Source of the DNA: Pseudomonadota bacterium
GTDB lineage: Bacteria > Pseudomonadota > Gammaproteobacteria > Pseudomonadales > Pseudohongiellaceae
Length of the DNA stretch: 64,000 bases
Direction of reading: 5' to 3'
Assembly (NCBI GenBank): GCA_027592275.1
Contig: JAQCKF010000001.1
Coordinates: 186,001-250,000 of the forward strand
The notes under the pieces were generated by a model. It searched no databases. It saw nothing but the letters and a program-made list of their open reading frames with translations, and was not told the DNA's origin. Shown piece by piece: positions 1 through 8,226 of the stretch. How positions within the stretch are numbered: the stretch's first letter is position 1; each line of letters starts with the position of its first letter. The position numbers were made by a program, and so were the translations under genes.

Positions 1-675
1 GAGTTGTACTTCGAGACAGATATCGCATCGATGAGCGACTTATCGACGCAAGCCCAAATGTTGCAGCAGCTTACTTATGGCGATGAGAGGTCATTGCGTA
101 CTGTCTTGAGTGACGAGGCCTACACAGCTCTTTCTGCCTACACGCAGACGGCAGGACTGCCAATAGCCATGCTCGAAAAATTCAAACCCGGACTTCTCAT
201 AAGCACGCTGCAGATCCTTGTATTTCAGAGCATGGGCTTTACCCCTCAAGGAGTGGATGCGTTCTTCCACACTCGGGCACTGAGTGATGGAAAAGCAGAA
301 GGGCAATTGGAGACAGTGCAGGAACAAATAGGATTTATCGCGGCAATGGGCGAGGGCAACGAGAGCGAATTCATCCTTCTCTCCTTAAGAGATCTTGCAG
401 AAACGGGCGACGTTATCGACGGAATGATCGGTGCCTGGCGCTCGGGTGATGCTAAGGGCTTGTCCGAGCTATTCGTGGAAGATATGAAGGTAGAAGCACC
501 CGCCCTCTATGACACCCTATTATTACAAAGAAACCTCAAATGGGTTCCCCAGATCGATAAGATGCTACAAGACGCGGACACGGAGTTTGTTCTGGTCGGA
601 GCGGCTCATATTGTAGGCGAGAACGGGTTGCTAGACTTGCTCTCGCAGCAGGGCTACGAGATTAATCAGCTATAG
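1..675 (+). CDS. TraB/GumN family protein, 3' part only
   Basis: The frame is open from the first base, so the gene begins left of the window; the apparent TTG at base 4 lies inside the conserved core and is unlikely to be the start. The 224 visible residues fit the TraB/GumN (PF01963) fold: an acidic strand near the start (LYFETDIA), a long helical middle, and the typical C-terminal segment in which FVLVGAAHIVGENGLLDLL supplies the conserved G-A-x-H motif, ending with a G-Y-x-I stretch. Members are thought to be metal-dependent proteases or erythromycin-esterase-like enzymes; most proteobacterial ones are exported, but the N-terminus that would show this is missing. The family is clear, the substrate unknown. 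Confidence 0.8.
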   Translation, partial: ELYFETDIASMSDLSTQAQMLQQLTYGDERSLRTVLSDEAYTALSAYTQTAGLPIAMLEKFKPGLLISTLQILVFQSMGFTPQGVDAFFHTRALSDGKAEGQLETVQEQIGFIAAMGEGNESEFILLSLRDLAETGDVIDGMIGAWRSGDAKGLSELFVEDMKVEAPALYDTLLLQRNLKWVPQIDKMLQDADTEFVLVGAAHIVGENGLLDLLSQQGYEINQL

Positions 676-764
676 CTCTCGGACAGGACAAAGCGAAGTA
701 CGTAGAGGAGTCACGCAAAGACAATGAACATCTGCTCAGAATCTCTGCGCTGCAACAGCAAGTC

Positions 765-941
765 TCAAGAGCTGGTTTTGTGGCTAAGCACTATCTGTCT
801 TGGGCCACTGGTCGAAGTTTGACCACTAACACCAGAAGGGATTTCTTGAACTTTACCGCCAGACTTTAAGAATGCGTCTACGTGTAGTGCTAGATCTGCG
901 CGATTACTTACAGCCGCGTCTTTTTTTGATTTATTTGCCAT
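765..941 (-). CDS. 58-residue SutA-like microprotein
   Basis: A short frame starting with ATG at 941, preceded by a good purine-rich ribosome site (AGAGAAAG about seven bases upstream), and ending with TGA at 765. The product has a lysine-rich N-terminus (MANKSKKDAA), a predicted helix, and the segment FLKSGGKVQEIPSGVSG in its middle, followed by a Ser/Thr-rich tail. From memory, the FL-x-x-GGKVQEI core matches the conserved C-terminal part of SutA, the RNA-polymerase-binding regulator of slow-growing Pseudomonas, but the acidic N-terminal arm of SutA is absent. Either a SutA relative reduced to the core or a separate small family sharing the motif. Codon use and ribosome site argue that it is a real gene. 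Confidence 0.62.
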   Translation of the reverse strand: MANKSKKDAAVSNRADLALHVDAFLKSGGKVQEIPSGVSGQTSTSGPRQIVLSHKTSS

Positions 942-1106
942 GCTTAACTTTCTCTAATTCCACAAAAGCCGGAAATTATACACCATTTCAGCACTTTCGG
1001 CCACATGGCGGGATGAGGGCAATTTCTATCTAGTGCTGAGGCCTGAGCAGATCCGTGAATCCGAGCCTGCTTGTTGCGCATGCCAATCTAGATTGGGTTC
1101 AGCGGG

Positions 1107-1415
1107 TTAGCGAGACTTCGATCCCAGCCTTTTTCGAGGGCGAACATAGAATTCCGAGTAATAATCTTCAGGGATTTCACCTACCAGCTCATCTAGAGAG
1201 GTCTTGTAAATGACCTTCATCTTAGCCAGCAATTCGAGGTCTAAATGGCAGCCATAATTGCGCATAGTTTCAATATCTTCTAGCTGCTTGCGAGACACAC
1301 CCAGTAGTCGTGCGCCCTCATTCATAGAGTAGCCAGCGTTCAATCGGAGTTGTCTAACATTCTTTTTTACAGAGACAGTGATTGGTGAAAATTTGGAAAA
1401 TTGGACCTGATTCAT
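1107..1415 (-). CDS. XRE-family helix-turn-helix regulator
   Basis: 102 residues. Residues about 18-75 form an XRE/Cro-type DNA-binding domain: VRQLRLNAGYSMNEGARLLGVSRKQLEDIE matches the canonical Q/R-LR...GxS..E.A..LGVSR..I..IE pattern, including the recognition helix. The C-terminal 25 residues are basic and tyrosine-rich (EDYYSEFYVRPRKR). No partner domain such as a peptidase or cupin follows, so it is a bare repressor/activator. A GGAG ribosome site stands nine bases upstream of the ATG. A perfect 14-base palindrome at 1439-1452 lies 24-37 bases upstream of the start and could be its own operator. The downstream neighbour on the same strand is the SutA-like microprotein. Target genes are unknown. 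Confidence 0.75.
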   Translation of the reverse strand: MNQVQFSKFSPITVSVKKNVRQLRLNAGYSMNEGARLLGVSRKQLEDIETMRNYGCHLDLELLAKMKVIYKTSLDELVGEIPEDYYSEFYVRPRKRLGSKSR

Positions 1416-1438
1416 AATTTATTGCTCCATTGTACGGC

Positions 1439-1452
1439 GAGAATTGATTCTC
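1439..1452. promoter_or_regulatory. Perfect palindrome, possible XRE operator
   Basis: GAGAAT-TG-ATTCTC, a perfect 6+2+6 inverted repeat just upstream of the XRE regulator start at 1415, inside the 241-base spacer that separates it from the next gene. Size and position suit an autoregulatory operator. The assignment rests on position and symmetry only. The remainder of the spacer (1453-1656) is AT-rich and shows no gene. Confidence 0.35.
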
Positions 1453-1656
1453 TCGGCGAATGCAGCCCCCTCTGTATTGATGAATATTGTGTAAGTGCTT
1501 TTCTCTATATCGAATCCTATTGAATTCATAGTAAATAGAGAGATTTCAAGCTAACACAATGGAATTACTATGGTAATTAATTCTTCAATAGAGTGGGATT
1601 TAGTTAAAAATTTGGAGGATTTAGTCAACACTAAGTGGAAGTTTCAGTTTCGAAAT

Positions 1657-2661
1657 CTACTTTTTCAAGAGTATTTGCCGCACCAACCTAGCAATACTGT
1701 CTTTGAACCAAGTTTGTGAGCGTGTTTCATTCTTGAAATTGAAATGAGATTGAGCATTTTGGACGAACGGCTGCATGTTTTGTTGCATATAGCCCAGGGA
1801 GCCGGTATCTGAGATGTCAGCCAAGGTTTCTTTATAGTCATTCAGGATTATCTCATCGAGAAAATAGAACCCCGTCTTACCTAGCGCGCCAGCTGTCCCT
1901 ACACTAGTCTGATCGATCGATGCAGCGCTAACCGAGAGCATGCCCAGAACCTGCTCCGTGCTGAGGTTCTCTTGACTAGCAACCTGACTTATCTGGTTCC
2001 AAATTGCTTCGAAGCGAGGCAGTAGGTTCGCGGAATTTTTCCTGAGAGAGGCAGTGGATTCTCGAAGCTGTGCGGCCAGTTCTTCTACTTCCAACATGGT
2101 TAGTGGGGGAGTATCAATCGCCGTGGCCCCCAGGCGGCCCATATCATGAATCGAGAGTAAAACCTGTTCGAGAGATTCGGGATTACTATCTTCGGCGATC
2201 ACGTCATGTTCTTTCAAATGATGAACCAGGCGATTCAAAAAAACTTGACCTCCCTTGGCGGCATCTGAGGCAATAGCGAATATCCAAACCGGGGAAAGGT
2301 GCATTGTTAATAAGCCGGCTGCTTCTAGGGACGTTCCTAGCAATTTCCGATTCAGGAAATGCTCTTGAAGTTCCGTATCCGTTTGGAAGTCGTCTAGTTG
2401 AGCGACATTTTTGATCAGAAAGGTCTGAAACATGCCAAAAGTGAACCGATAGCTATTTGAATTTTTAACCGCTGAGGGTATCAGGGTCTTGGTAAGCAAC
2501 AGCGTACTGCCGCCGATGAGTGAGCCGAGCGCTCGTGCTAGTCGCTCCGGCAAGGAGAAGGAGAGTGCTAGGTAGTGATTGAGCCTATCCAGGTAAGTAT
2601 CCGGATTAATCTCATCAAACACCGGTACAGATAGTTTCGAATCCGAGTCGTCGTGGTTCAT
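1657..2661 (-). CDS. Conserved-looking protein of unknown function (334 aa)
   Basis: Not recognised. The protein is soluble-looking and largely helical, with two apolar stretches that are not convincing membrane spans (residues about 45-65, GSLIGGSTLLLTKTLIP, and about 115-135, AGLLTMHLSPVWIFAIAS) and an acidic/serine-rich helical middle. A YFLDEIILNDYKETLADISD segment follows near residue 270. There is no signal peptide, lipobox or nucleotide-binding motif. ATG at 2661 is the chosen start because the N-terminus is polar and no better internal start has a ribosome site. It stands alone, divergent from slyD. The hydrophobic centre might reflect membrane association of the EcsC kind, but I see no diagnostic motif. 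Confidence 0.6.
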   Translation of the reverse strand: MNHDDSDSKLSVPVFDEINPDTYLDRLNHYLALSFSLPERLARALGSLIGGSTLLLTKTLIPSAVKNSNSYRFTFGMFQTFLIKNVAQLDDFQTDTELQEHFLNRKLLGTSLEAAGLLTMHLSPVWIFAIASDAAKGGQVFLNRLVHHLKEHDVIAEDSNPESLEQVLLSIHDMGRLGATAIDTPPLTMLEVEELAAQLRESTASLRKNSANLLPRFEAIWNQISQVASQENLSTEQVLGMLSVSAASIDQTSVGTAGALGKTGFYFLDEIILNDYKETLADISDTGSLGYMQQNMQPFVQNAQSHFNFKNETRSQTWFKDSIARLVRQILLKK

Positions 2662-2830
2662 TAAAGTCTTCCAATCAGTCTTACCTCGCTATGGAAAGTA
2701 TCACTAGCGGATGGCTACTGCTACTGGGTTTTCGCAGCACTTGCATGATGAATAGGTGGTATCGGCGGGCTTCTACTACATATAAGCCAGTATCATCTGC
2801 TAGAATCTACTGCACACGCAGGAGAGCGAA

Positions 2831-3388
2831 ATGTCAGAAGCACCGTCAATAGAAGAGCAAGCAGCAAAAGAAAACCCAGAGCAAACTATCACCCTGAACA
2901 AGGTTGTTAGTTTTCACTACCGGTTGGCCGAAGTGGGAGTAGACGGCGAGCGAGGGGATTGGCGAGAGGAGTCTCATTCAGGCGTGCCGCTGGCCTATCT
3001 ACACGGGTTTCACAATGTGGTGGTGGGGCTAGAAAAAGCACTGGAAGGCAAGAAGGTCGGTGACGCGATTGAGATTACGCTACAACCAGATGATGCATAT
3101 GGAATCCGCCGTCCAAATTCTACACAGCGAGTTCCTATCAAACACCTACAGTTTCCTGGCCCGGTAAAGAAAATATTGCCCGGCATGCCCGCGACTGTCG
3201 AAACCAATCAAGGAAAGCGCGCGGTTGCTATTCTCAAGGTTGGAAAATTTAACGCCGACGTGGACTTCAATCACCCTCTGGCAGGAAAGGTCCTCTACTA
3301 TGAAGTTCAGGTGGAAGGTATTCGTGATGCAAGCTTCGAGGAGATTGCGCATGGTCATGTGCATGGCGCGGGCGGGCATCAGCACTAA
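2831..3388 (+). CDS. slyD: SlyD-like FKBP-type peptidyl-prolyl isomerase
   Basis: Cytoplasmic proline isomerase/chaperone of the SlyD class, which binds nickel through a histidine-rich tail. The order is right: a disordered acidic leader of about 20 residues, the first FKBP strand (ITLNKVVSFHYRL), the G-FHNVVVGLEKALEGKKVGD segment with the family's G-x-E-x-A-L-x-G core near residue 65, the DAYGIR motif, an insert-in-flap region, and a second FKBP half ending DFNHPLAGKVLYYEVQVEGIRDA. The end reads HGHVHGAGGHQH, a metal-binding tail shorter than that of E. coli. A strong ribosome site (AGGAGAG) precedes ATG 2831. It differs from classic SlyD by the N-terminal extension and a longer first loop (GERGDWREESHSG). 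Confidence 0.87.
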   Translation: MSEAPSIEEQAAKENPEQTITLNKVVSFHYRLAEVGVDGERGDWREESHSGVPLAYLHGFHNVVVGLEKALEGKKVGDAIEITLQPDDAYGIRRPNSTQRVPIKHLQFPGPVKKILPGMPATVETNQGKRAVAILKVGKFNADVDFNHPLAGKVLYYEVQVEGIRDASFEEIAHGHVHGAGGHQH

Positions 3389-3409
3389 CAGGAATGGGCC
3401 GGATAACGT

Positions 3410-5716
3410 CTAGACAGTGGCGGTCTGTTTTCCGTTCACTGCTTCTAGAACGAGCGGAGTGACCTTTCGATTTACAACTACCTCATAGTAAACCTCCTCA
3501 GTATCTGGATCTTCATGAGCTTGTGAGTCCTTCCAGATTCCAACTCTTCCCTCTCTGATAATTAAATCCTTCTTGCGGCCGTTAGTATCAGGATATTGTC
3601 CGATGTGGAATAGATACTGTTTGCCATTTAGTTTCATGCGAACAGATTTAAGAGTGATCTCATCTTTTAGCTTAGAAAATGAAGCATCGTCGAGAAGGAT
3701 GCCGTTGACGTTGTAACGAGTGTATTGCTGGCCTTTTTCGCCCTCGCCCTCGCCATCGGAAATGCGTAATACGTCAATATTGAAAAGGCTCTTCTGAATT
3801 TTCTCTCTAAGCATCCAAGAGCAGCCAGACATACGGTCGGCGTCACCTATCGCGCCGGAGATCATTATCGATCTATCTTCATCGTAGAGGTAGCGTGGGG
3901 CCACGTCTACATAGCAGATGCCCACTCCCAATTCTAAAAGGGGAAGACCCATCTGGGTAGAATAGCGATTGTTGGAGCCAACAACCTTCAGCATATCTTT
4001 TGAGTAGCCACAGGCTCGAGCCACGGAGAACCATTCTTGCGGGGGTGTGTTCGAATTCAAGGAAGCTCAGAATTATGGCGTCACCTTCAATGAATACTTT
4101 GTTAGCACCGTACGTTTCCAAAATTTTGTTTATTGGGTTGAAGAAGCGCATGCTGAAATAAGAGGCAGGGTTCAAACCTTTGTTCTGCAATTCATCTGTA
4201 ACTGTCGTAGAGCCGCGCACATCAGCTTTCATGATTGCATGGTGGCAGATACGCTCATCGTCCTCTTCAATCTCCGTGTTAGTAGGCATCAGATACAGGG
4301 TGCCTGCCGACTTCGAAAGTTTTAGATCTTGCTCACTGTTAAGCAATGTAAATCGGTTGAATACGCGATGCGCGAATCTAAAATACTTGAGCCCTCTACG
4401 ATATCGACTTATCTCGGCCAATAGCTTGAGAGAATCGGCGGCATCTGCTTTTGATACCTGATCTTTAAGGTTGCCTTTCAGAGATTCCAGTGATTTAACT
4501 TGCTCTGAAGATAATTTGATTCCGCCGCTGATGCTGTCCTGCAGTTTGCTAATTGTTATGTTTCCGCTCAAAAACTGGCAGACAGTCTTTAGGTCGATTC
4601 GCTCCATGATCAGAGGATTCAGAGACCGTCGCATATAGTGTGACGACAGCAACTGCGCTAGTAGTTTCTCAGAGCGTAGCATCTTGGAAAATGCCGCGAG
4701 AGTTCGCTCTAGATTTTTTATCTCACCGCGTCGTTTCCACCAAGCGCCAAAACCGTGTTCACTTCGTACAACGGCCAACTGCTCTCTATTTTTTTGGTTA
4801 TCAAATAGTGCCGGGATATTCTTTGGAGACTCGAGCCAACTAAGCTCTTCGATGATGGTAGACTTGGTATCTTTTGCTGGCCCGAAGAATATTTGAGTTT
4901 GAAATAGCCTACCTAGATCATCATGAATCTCAGCCTCCGCGATAGCTACGGTGGAGTCTTCGCCTATTGCTGGTAGTGGAAGTTGCTTCAGTTTCTTATT
5001 CATTAGTTTCTCAATCTTTGCATTGAGATCTACAAAGCCTTTCGCTTCGCCATTCCAGCTGTAAATACAGAATTCATTCATCAGCAGAGGCAATGCACTT
5101 GGATCGGAAACGAAAAGAATTGGGTTGAATAGCACGTCAACAATATATTTATATTCGTCGCCTAGGAACTGATCGCGAACAGAAGCTAGCTGTCTTTCCT
5201 CAACACGTTGCAGTTGAGCAAAAATTTGTTTATTGACGCTGTATAGAATCGCGTCGTAATTTTTTTAAGCCAGAATAAGCGTTGATCGACCGCTAGTGCC
5301 TCAGAAGAACCCTTATTTCTAAGGTCAGCCAATCGTGAAGTGACGTTGTCAATATCAGAATCGAGTTTGGCTTTAGTTACCCGCAGGATAATCTTGATTG
5401 GCGCAAATTGAAGAAAGCAGATTTCGTCGGCGCTGAGATCGGTCTTAACACGATGAATCAGAATCGTCATCATGTCTAAGTATTCGACACGAACCTTCTC
5501 GAAGACAGTAGAGTTATCCCAGTGCTTTGGCTTGGGGATAGCGAGCTGGGAGACGAGTAGGGAGGCTAATTTTTTGATGTCAGAAGAGAATTTGCTGCTG
5601 AGTTTTACATCGATATGATAGTTGTCTATGCCTTTGGATAGCTTATCGATCGATAGCTGAACGCTTCGATTTTGGTCAATCGTCTCAAACAAACTAATAC
5701 TCGCCTTCGAATTCAT
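3410..5716 (-). pseudogene. Class III nucleotidyl cyclase-like gene, two frameshifts
   Basis: One gene of about 768 codons appears as three open frames. The first, from ATG 5716, shifts at a run of seven T (5260-5266; eight would restore the frame, giving ...RLFWLKKNYDAILYSVNKQIF). The second shifts at a run of five G (4041-4045; four would restore it, giving ...LEFEHTPQEWFSVAR). First and third frames are the same, so the lesions cancel. The N-terminal ~450 residues are helical and unrecognised. The C-terminal part holds a class III adenylate/guanylate cyclase fold: ADVRGSTT with the first metal Asp, IEGDAIILSF with the second, LGVGICYVDV, and a MISGAIGDADRMSGC segment in the position of the purine/ATP-binding loop. 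A CRP-like box lies about 110-135 bases upstream. Broken, or misread at two homopolymers. Confidence 0.8.
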
Positions 5717-5827
5717 AGGGATCAGTTCTTATTCTTTGTTTTAGAAATTCCAAAATACACCCATCAAAAACATGACTTACATCACAGTATTCCAAATTAG
5801 AGTGGAAATAACAGATTCACGCCGTGC

Positions 5828-5849
5828 AAATGTGATCCACGCCACATTA
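5828..5849. promoter_or_regulatory. CRP/Vfr-like box upstream of the cyclase gene
   Basis: The core TGTGATCCACGCCACA matches the CRP consensus TGTGA-N6-TCACA in nine of ten defined bases and is flanked by A-rich and T-rich bases as in strong sites. It lies in the 255-base divergence-free spacer upstream of the cyclase start at 5716. A weaker second site, CATGA-N6-TCACA, occurs at 5771-5786. If a cAMP-responsive factor binds here, the cyclase gene would be under feedback by its own product class. This is inferred from sequence match only. Confidence 0.5.
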
Positions 5850-5971
5850 TATAGAATGTACTGGAATATCAGCAATTTGTAGCTCTTTTTTGACATTGTT
5901 GGCGTTTGTAACGGTCACATCAAGCTGTAGGCGACTTTCGTAGAAATAGACACTATATGTAGTACTTCGTC

Positions 5972-6463
5972 TTAGTTGTTTTTTGCTGGCCTTGTTCTGG
6001 CGGCTAGATTGCTAAGTATTCTGGGCCCAAGTTTCTGTAGTCGCCATCTGAAGAAAACAGCGGCGATACGAGACACGCCAGTAAGGCGGTGTTCCAAGTC
6101 GAGAGAAATACGAATTTCCGCATTCTCGGGGCTAGTTTCAATGAGGAAGCCATAGGCTATCTCACCGGGCGCAAGGTCGATGCTGACCTGGAGGCTTCTA
6201 GGCGGGTCCCAACGATCAATGGAGCCGGTCGTCATCTTGTGTCCTCTATCTACGTGAAGCTTGGTGCCTCTTGCTGGGGGTTCCGAGTCTGTCTGCTTTA
6301 CACTGCGCACTCCTAGAACCCAATCTGGCCAATTTCGAAAACCGGTAAGCACGCGCCAGCAACTGTCGTTCATCGAGGCCAGCCATGCGTCGACATCTTG
6401 CGTGCTTTCTATCGAGCTCGGTACGGTTAAGCGGATATCCTGTTTACTGCGAATTATACTCAT
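5972..6463 (-). CDS. SRPBCC (START/Bet v1-like) domain protein
   Basis: 163 residues with the layout of a polyketide-cyclase/dehydrase type SRPBCC protein, a helix-grip fold that binds hydrophobic ligands: an early W-RVLTGFRNWPDWVLGVRSV segment, strands TKLHVDRGHKMTTGSIDRWDPPRSLQVSIDL, a further strand EIRISLDLEHRLTG, and a C-terminal helix WRLQKLGPRILSNLAART closing the cavity. No signal peptide. The start at ATG 6463 is the only one that keeps the first strand. The ligand cannot be told from sequence. It stands between the cyclase and the PspB-like gene with no operon link to either. Confidence 0.72.
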   Translation of the reverse strand: MSIIRSKQDIRLTVPSSIESTQDVDAWLASMNDSCWRVLTGFRNWPDWVLGVRSVKQTDSEPPARGTKLHVDRGHKMTTGSIDRWDPPRSLQVSIDLAPGEIAYGFLIETSPENAEIRISLDLEHRLTGVSRIAAVFFRWRLQKLGPRILSNLAARTRPAKNN

Positions 6464-6660
6464 ACTGGTGTCTTCGGTTGCGCAGATTGGCGCTCACATT
6501 CTATGCGAGGTTTTCAAGTTTGGTACACAATTGAATCATCGGCCGATTGGTGCCAACATGAATCGGTGTTAAGGCTGCCTATCTGTAGGGTTCTTAGAAT
6601 CCTGATAGGTGTTAGAGTTAAGTATTGAAATCTAGAGATTTCTTAGCAGGGACTATTCGA

Positions 6661-6897
6661 ATGGATGATGGACTAGTACCGGTATTGATAGTTGCGATAG
6701 TGTTTTCGTTCGTTAGTTTCAGTGTTTACATCAAATATCGCACCGAACAGCTAAAAAGCCGATCAGGACAGTTGCAGGATGAAAATGTCGCTCTGAAGGC
6801 GAAAACCCTTGAGCTCGAGGGACGTATTCAGGTGCTAGAATCCATCGTCACCAACAAGAATTTTAGACTAGATGAAGAAATCAACTCGCTAGCGTGA
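6661..6897 (+). CDS. PspB-like small membrane protein
   Basis: 78 residues from ATG 6661 (MDDGLVPVLIVAI); an upstream TTG would add twelve polar residues ahead of the membrane span and is less likely. Residues 5-22 form one transmembrane helix (VPVLIVAIVFSFVSFSVYI), then a basic stop-transfer and a heptad-patterned coiled coil rich in L/E/K (QDENVALKAKTLELEGRIQVLESIV), ending TNKNFRLDEEINSLA. This is the plan of phage-shock protein B and its short relatives, whose C-terminus also reads like 'LE.IVTD..F.L..EI..L'. There is no pspA or pspC beside it, so a role in envelope stress is only suggested. Confidence 0.6.
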   Translation: MDDGLVPVLIVAIVFSFVSFSVYIKYRTEQLKSRSGQLQDENVALKAKTLELEGRIQVLESIVTNKNFRLDEEINSLA

Positions 6898-7044
6898 CAA
6901 TTCGTGAATTCATCGTTTTTCGACTGGGTTCACAATAGAATGTTGTGATAAGGTTGTTCGACTAGTGCTAAGAGCTAACTCCAATGCTGATGCCTCTCTT
7001 AGAGAGATTGAGAGCCAGCGGAACCAAGAAAAAGAGAGAAGATC

Positions 7045-8220
7045 ATGAATCAAGACGACAAGCCAGCCGATAGTTCTCGACGCAATATTCTTAAAGGTGC
7101 TCTAGGCACTGGAGCCTTGGCAGCCGGAGCTGCAACGGTGCCGGGTTTTATCTTTCCTGCACTAGCACAAGGCGAGCAACTCGTTCCCTTTACCGACGTG
7201 CCTGATACTTTCAATGCGCGTCCGGCTCGGCCAAATTCGACTCACTGGTTGGATACGCGCGAAATAACGACCCATTTCACCGACAATGAAGATTTCTACA
7301 TAGTTCAGCACTATGGGCAGCCAGAGATTGACAACGATTCCTATAAGCTGAAAGTGACAGGCATGGTAGACAATGAGTTAGAGTTTTCTCTTTCAGAACT
7401 CATGGCCCGAGACAATATAGAACAGCAGGTTGGATTTGAGTGCGGCGGCAATAGCAATGGATTGTTTCACGGGCTTATTGGTAACGCGCGCTGGCGTGGT
7501 GTCTCGCTGGCAAGTATTCTAGAGGAAGCGGGCATTCAAGACGGTGCAAAGGAAATCGTGTTCTTCGGAACCGATGTCCAAACCGAAACGATTCGCGAGA
7601 CCGAAGTCGAGAAAGCATTCGCACGGAGCCTCTCAATAGACGATGCGATGCGACCTGAGAATATGCTTGCGTTCGAAATGAATGGAGAGCCGCTGCCGCT
7701 TTATCATGGCAAGCCAGTACGTGCATTGATTCCGGGTTGGTATGGCGTGGCCAATGTAAAATGGTTGACTCAGATCCATATTCAAGACACTCGATATATG
7801 GGTCGCTTCATGGGGCGTGACTATGTGACTTTGAAGAAGGAAAGCACAGGTGGTGTAGAACGCTGGGTTGAAAACTCTGTTACCACCATAAACCTGAAGT
7901 CTTCTATCGTTCGTGTTACCGAGATGGGCGGCCAACACACGATTCAAGGATTTGCACTAAACGATGGTACATCTATAGAAAGTGTCGAAGTCAAAGTAGA
8001 CGACGGTCCATGGGAACGCGCCGAGATTAACCCGCGATCAACGAAATACTCTTGGAAGTTATTCCGTTACGATTGGAGCAATGCCACGCCCGGAGAACAC
8101 ACGATTGTATCCCGTGTGACTGACGTCAATGGCAATGTGCAGGCGACCACAGCCGAGCTTCCAGATAAAGTGAGCCGCTGGGAAAACTTCGCTCAGTTCC
8201 CACGAACTGTGCGCATCTAG
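7045..8220 (+). CDS. Tat-exported sulfite oxidase-type molybdoenzyme
   Basis: 391 residues. A twin-arginine leader (SSRRNILKGALGTGALAAGAA, residues 10-30, cut near ALA-QG at 41) sends the folded enzyme to the periplasm. The molybdopterin domain follows, with the molybdenum-ligating cysteine in FECGGNSNG near residue 134, the downstream WRGVSLASILEEAG, and GWYGVANVKWLTQI near 235. Residues about 290-391 form the Mo-cofactor dimerisation domain (IQGFALNDGTSIESVEVKVDDGPWERA). It resembles SorA/SoxC sulfite dehydrogenases, but neither a cytochrome c partner (SorB/SoxD) nor other sox genes lie nearby, so electron acceptor and exact substrate are open. The ribosome site AGAGAGAAG is strong. Confidence 0.85.
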   Translation: MNQDDKPADSSRRNILKGALGTGALAAGAATVPGFIFPALAQGEQLVPFTDVPDTFNARPARPNSTHWLDTREITTHFTDNEDFYIVQHYGQPEIDNDSYKLKVTGMVDNELEFSLSELMARDNIEQQVGFECGGNSNGLFHGLIGNARWRGVSLASILEEAGIQDGAKEIVFFGTDVQTETIRETEVEKAFARSLSIDDAMRPENMLAFEMNGEPLPLYHGKPVRALIPGWYGVANVKWLTQIHIQDTRYMGRFMGRDYVTLKKESTGGVERWVENSVTTINLKSSIVRVTEMGGQHTIQGFALNDGTSIESVEVKVDDGPWERAEINPRSTKYSWKLFRYDWSNATPGEHTIVSRVTDVNGNVQATTAELPDKVSRWENFAQFPRTVRI

Positions 8221-8226
8221 TCCGTA

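Noticed and set aside
4041-4045. Programmed +1 frameshift in the cyclase gene
   Set aside because: No slippery heptamer with stimulator is seen, and a second unrelated slip exists upstream, so random lesion or read error is simpler.
3879-4060. Overlap of two - strand frames as two separate genes
   Set aside because: The overlap arises from a slip at a G run; both parts belong to one cyclase domain with motifs in the right order.
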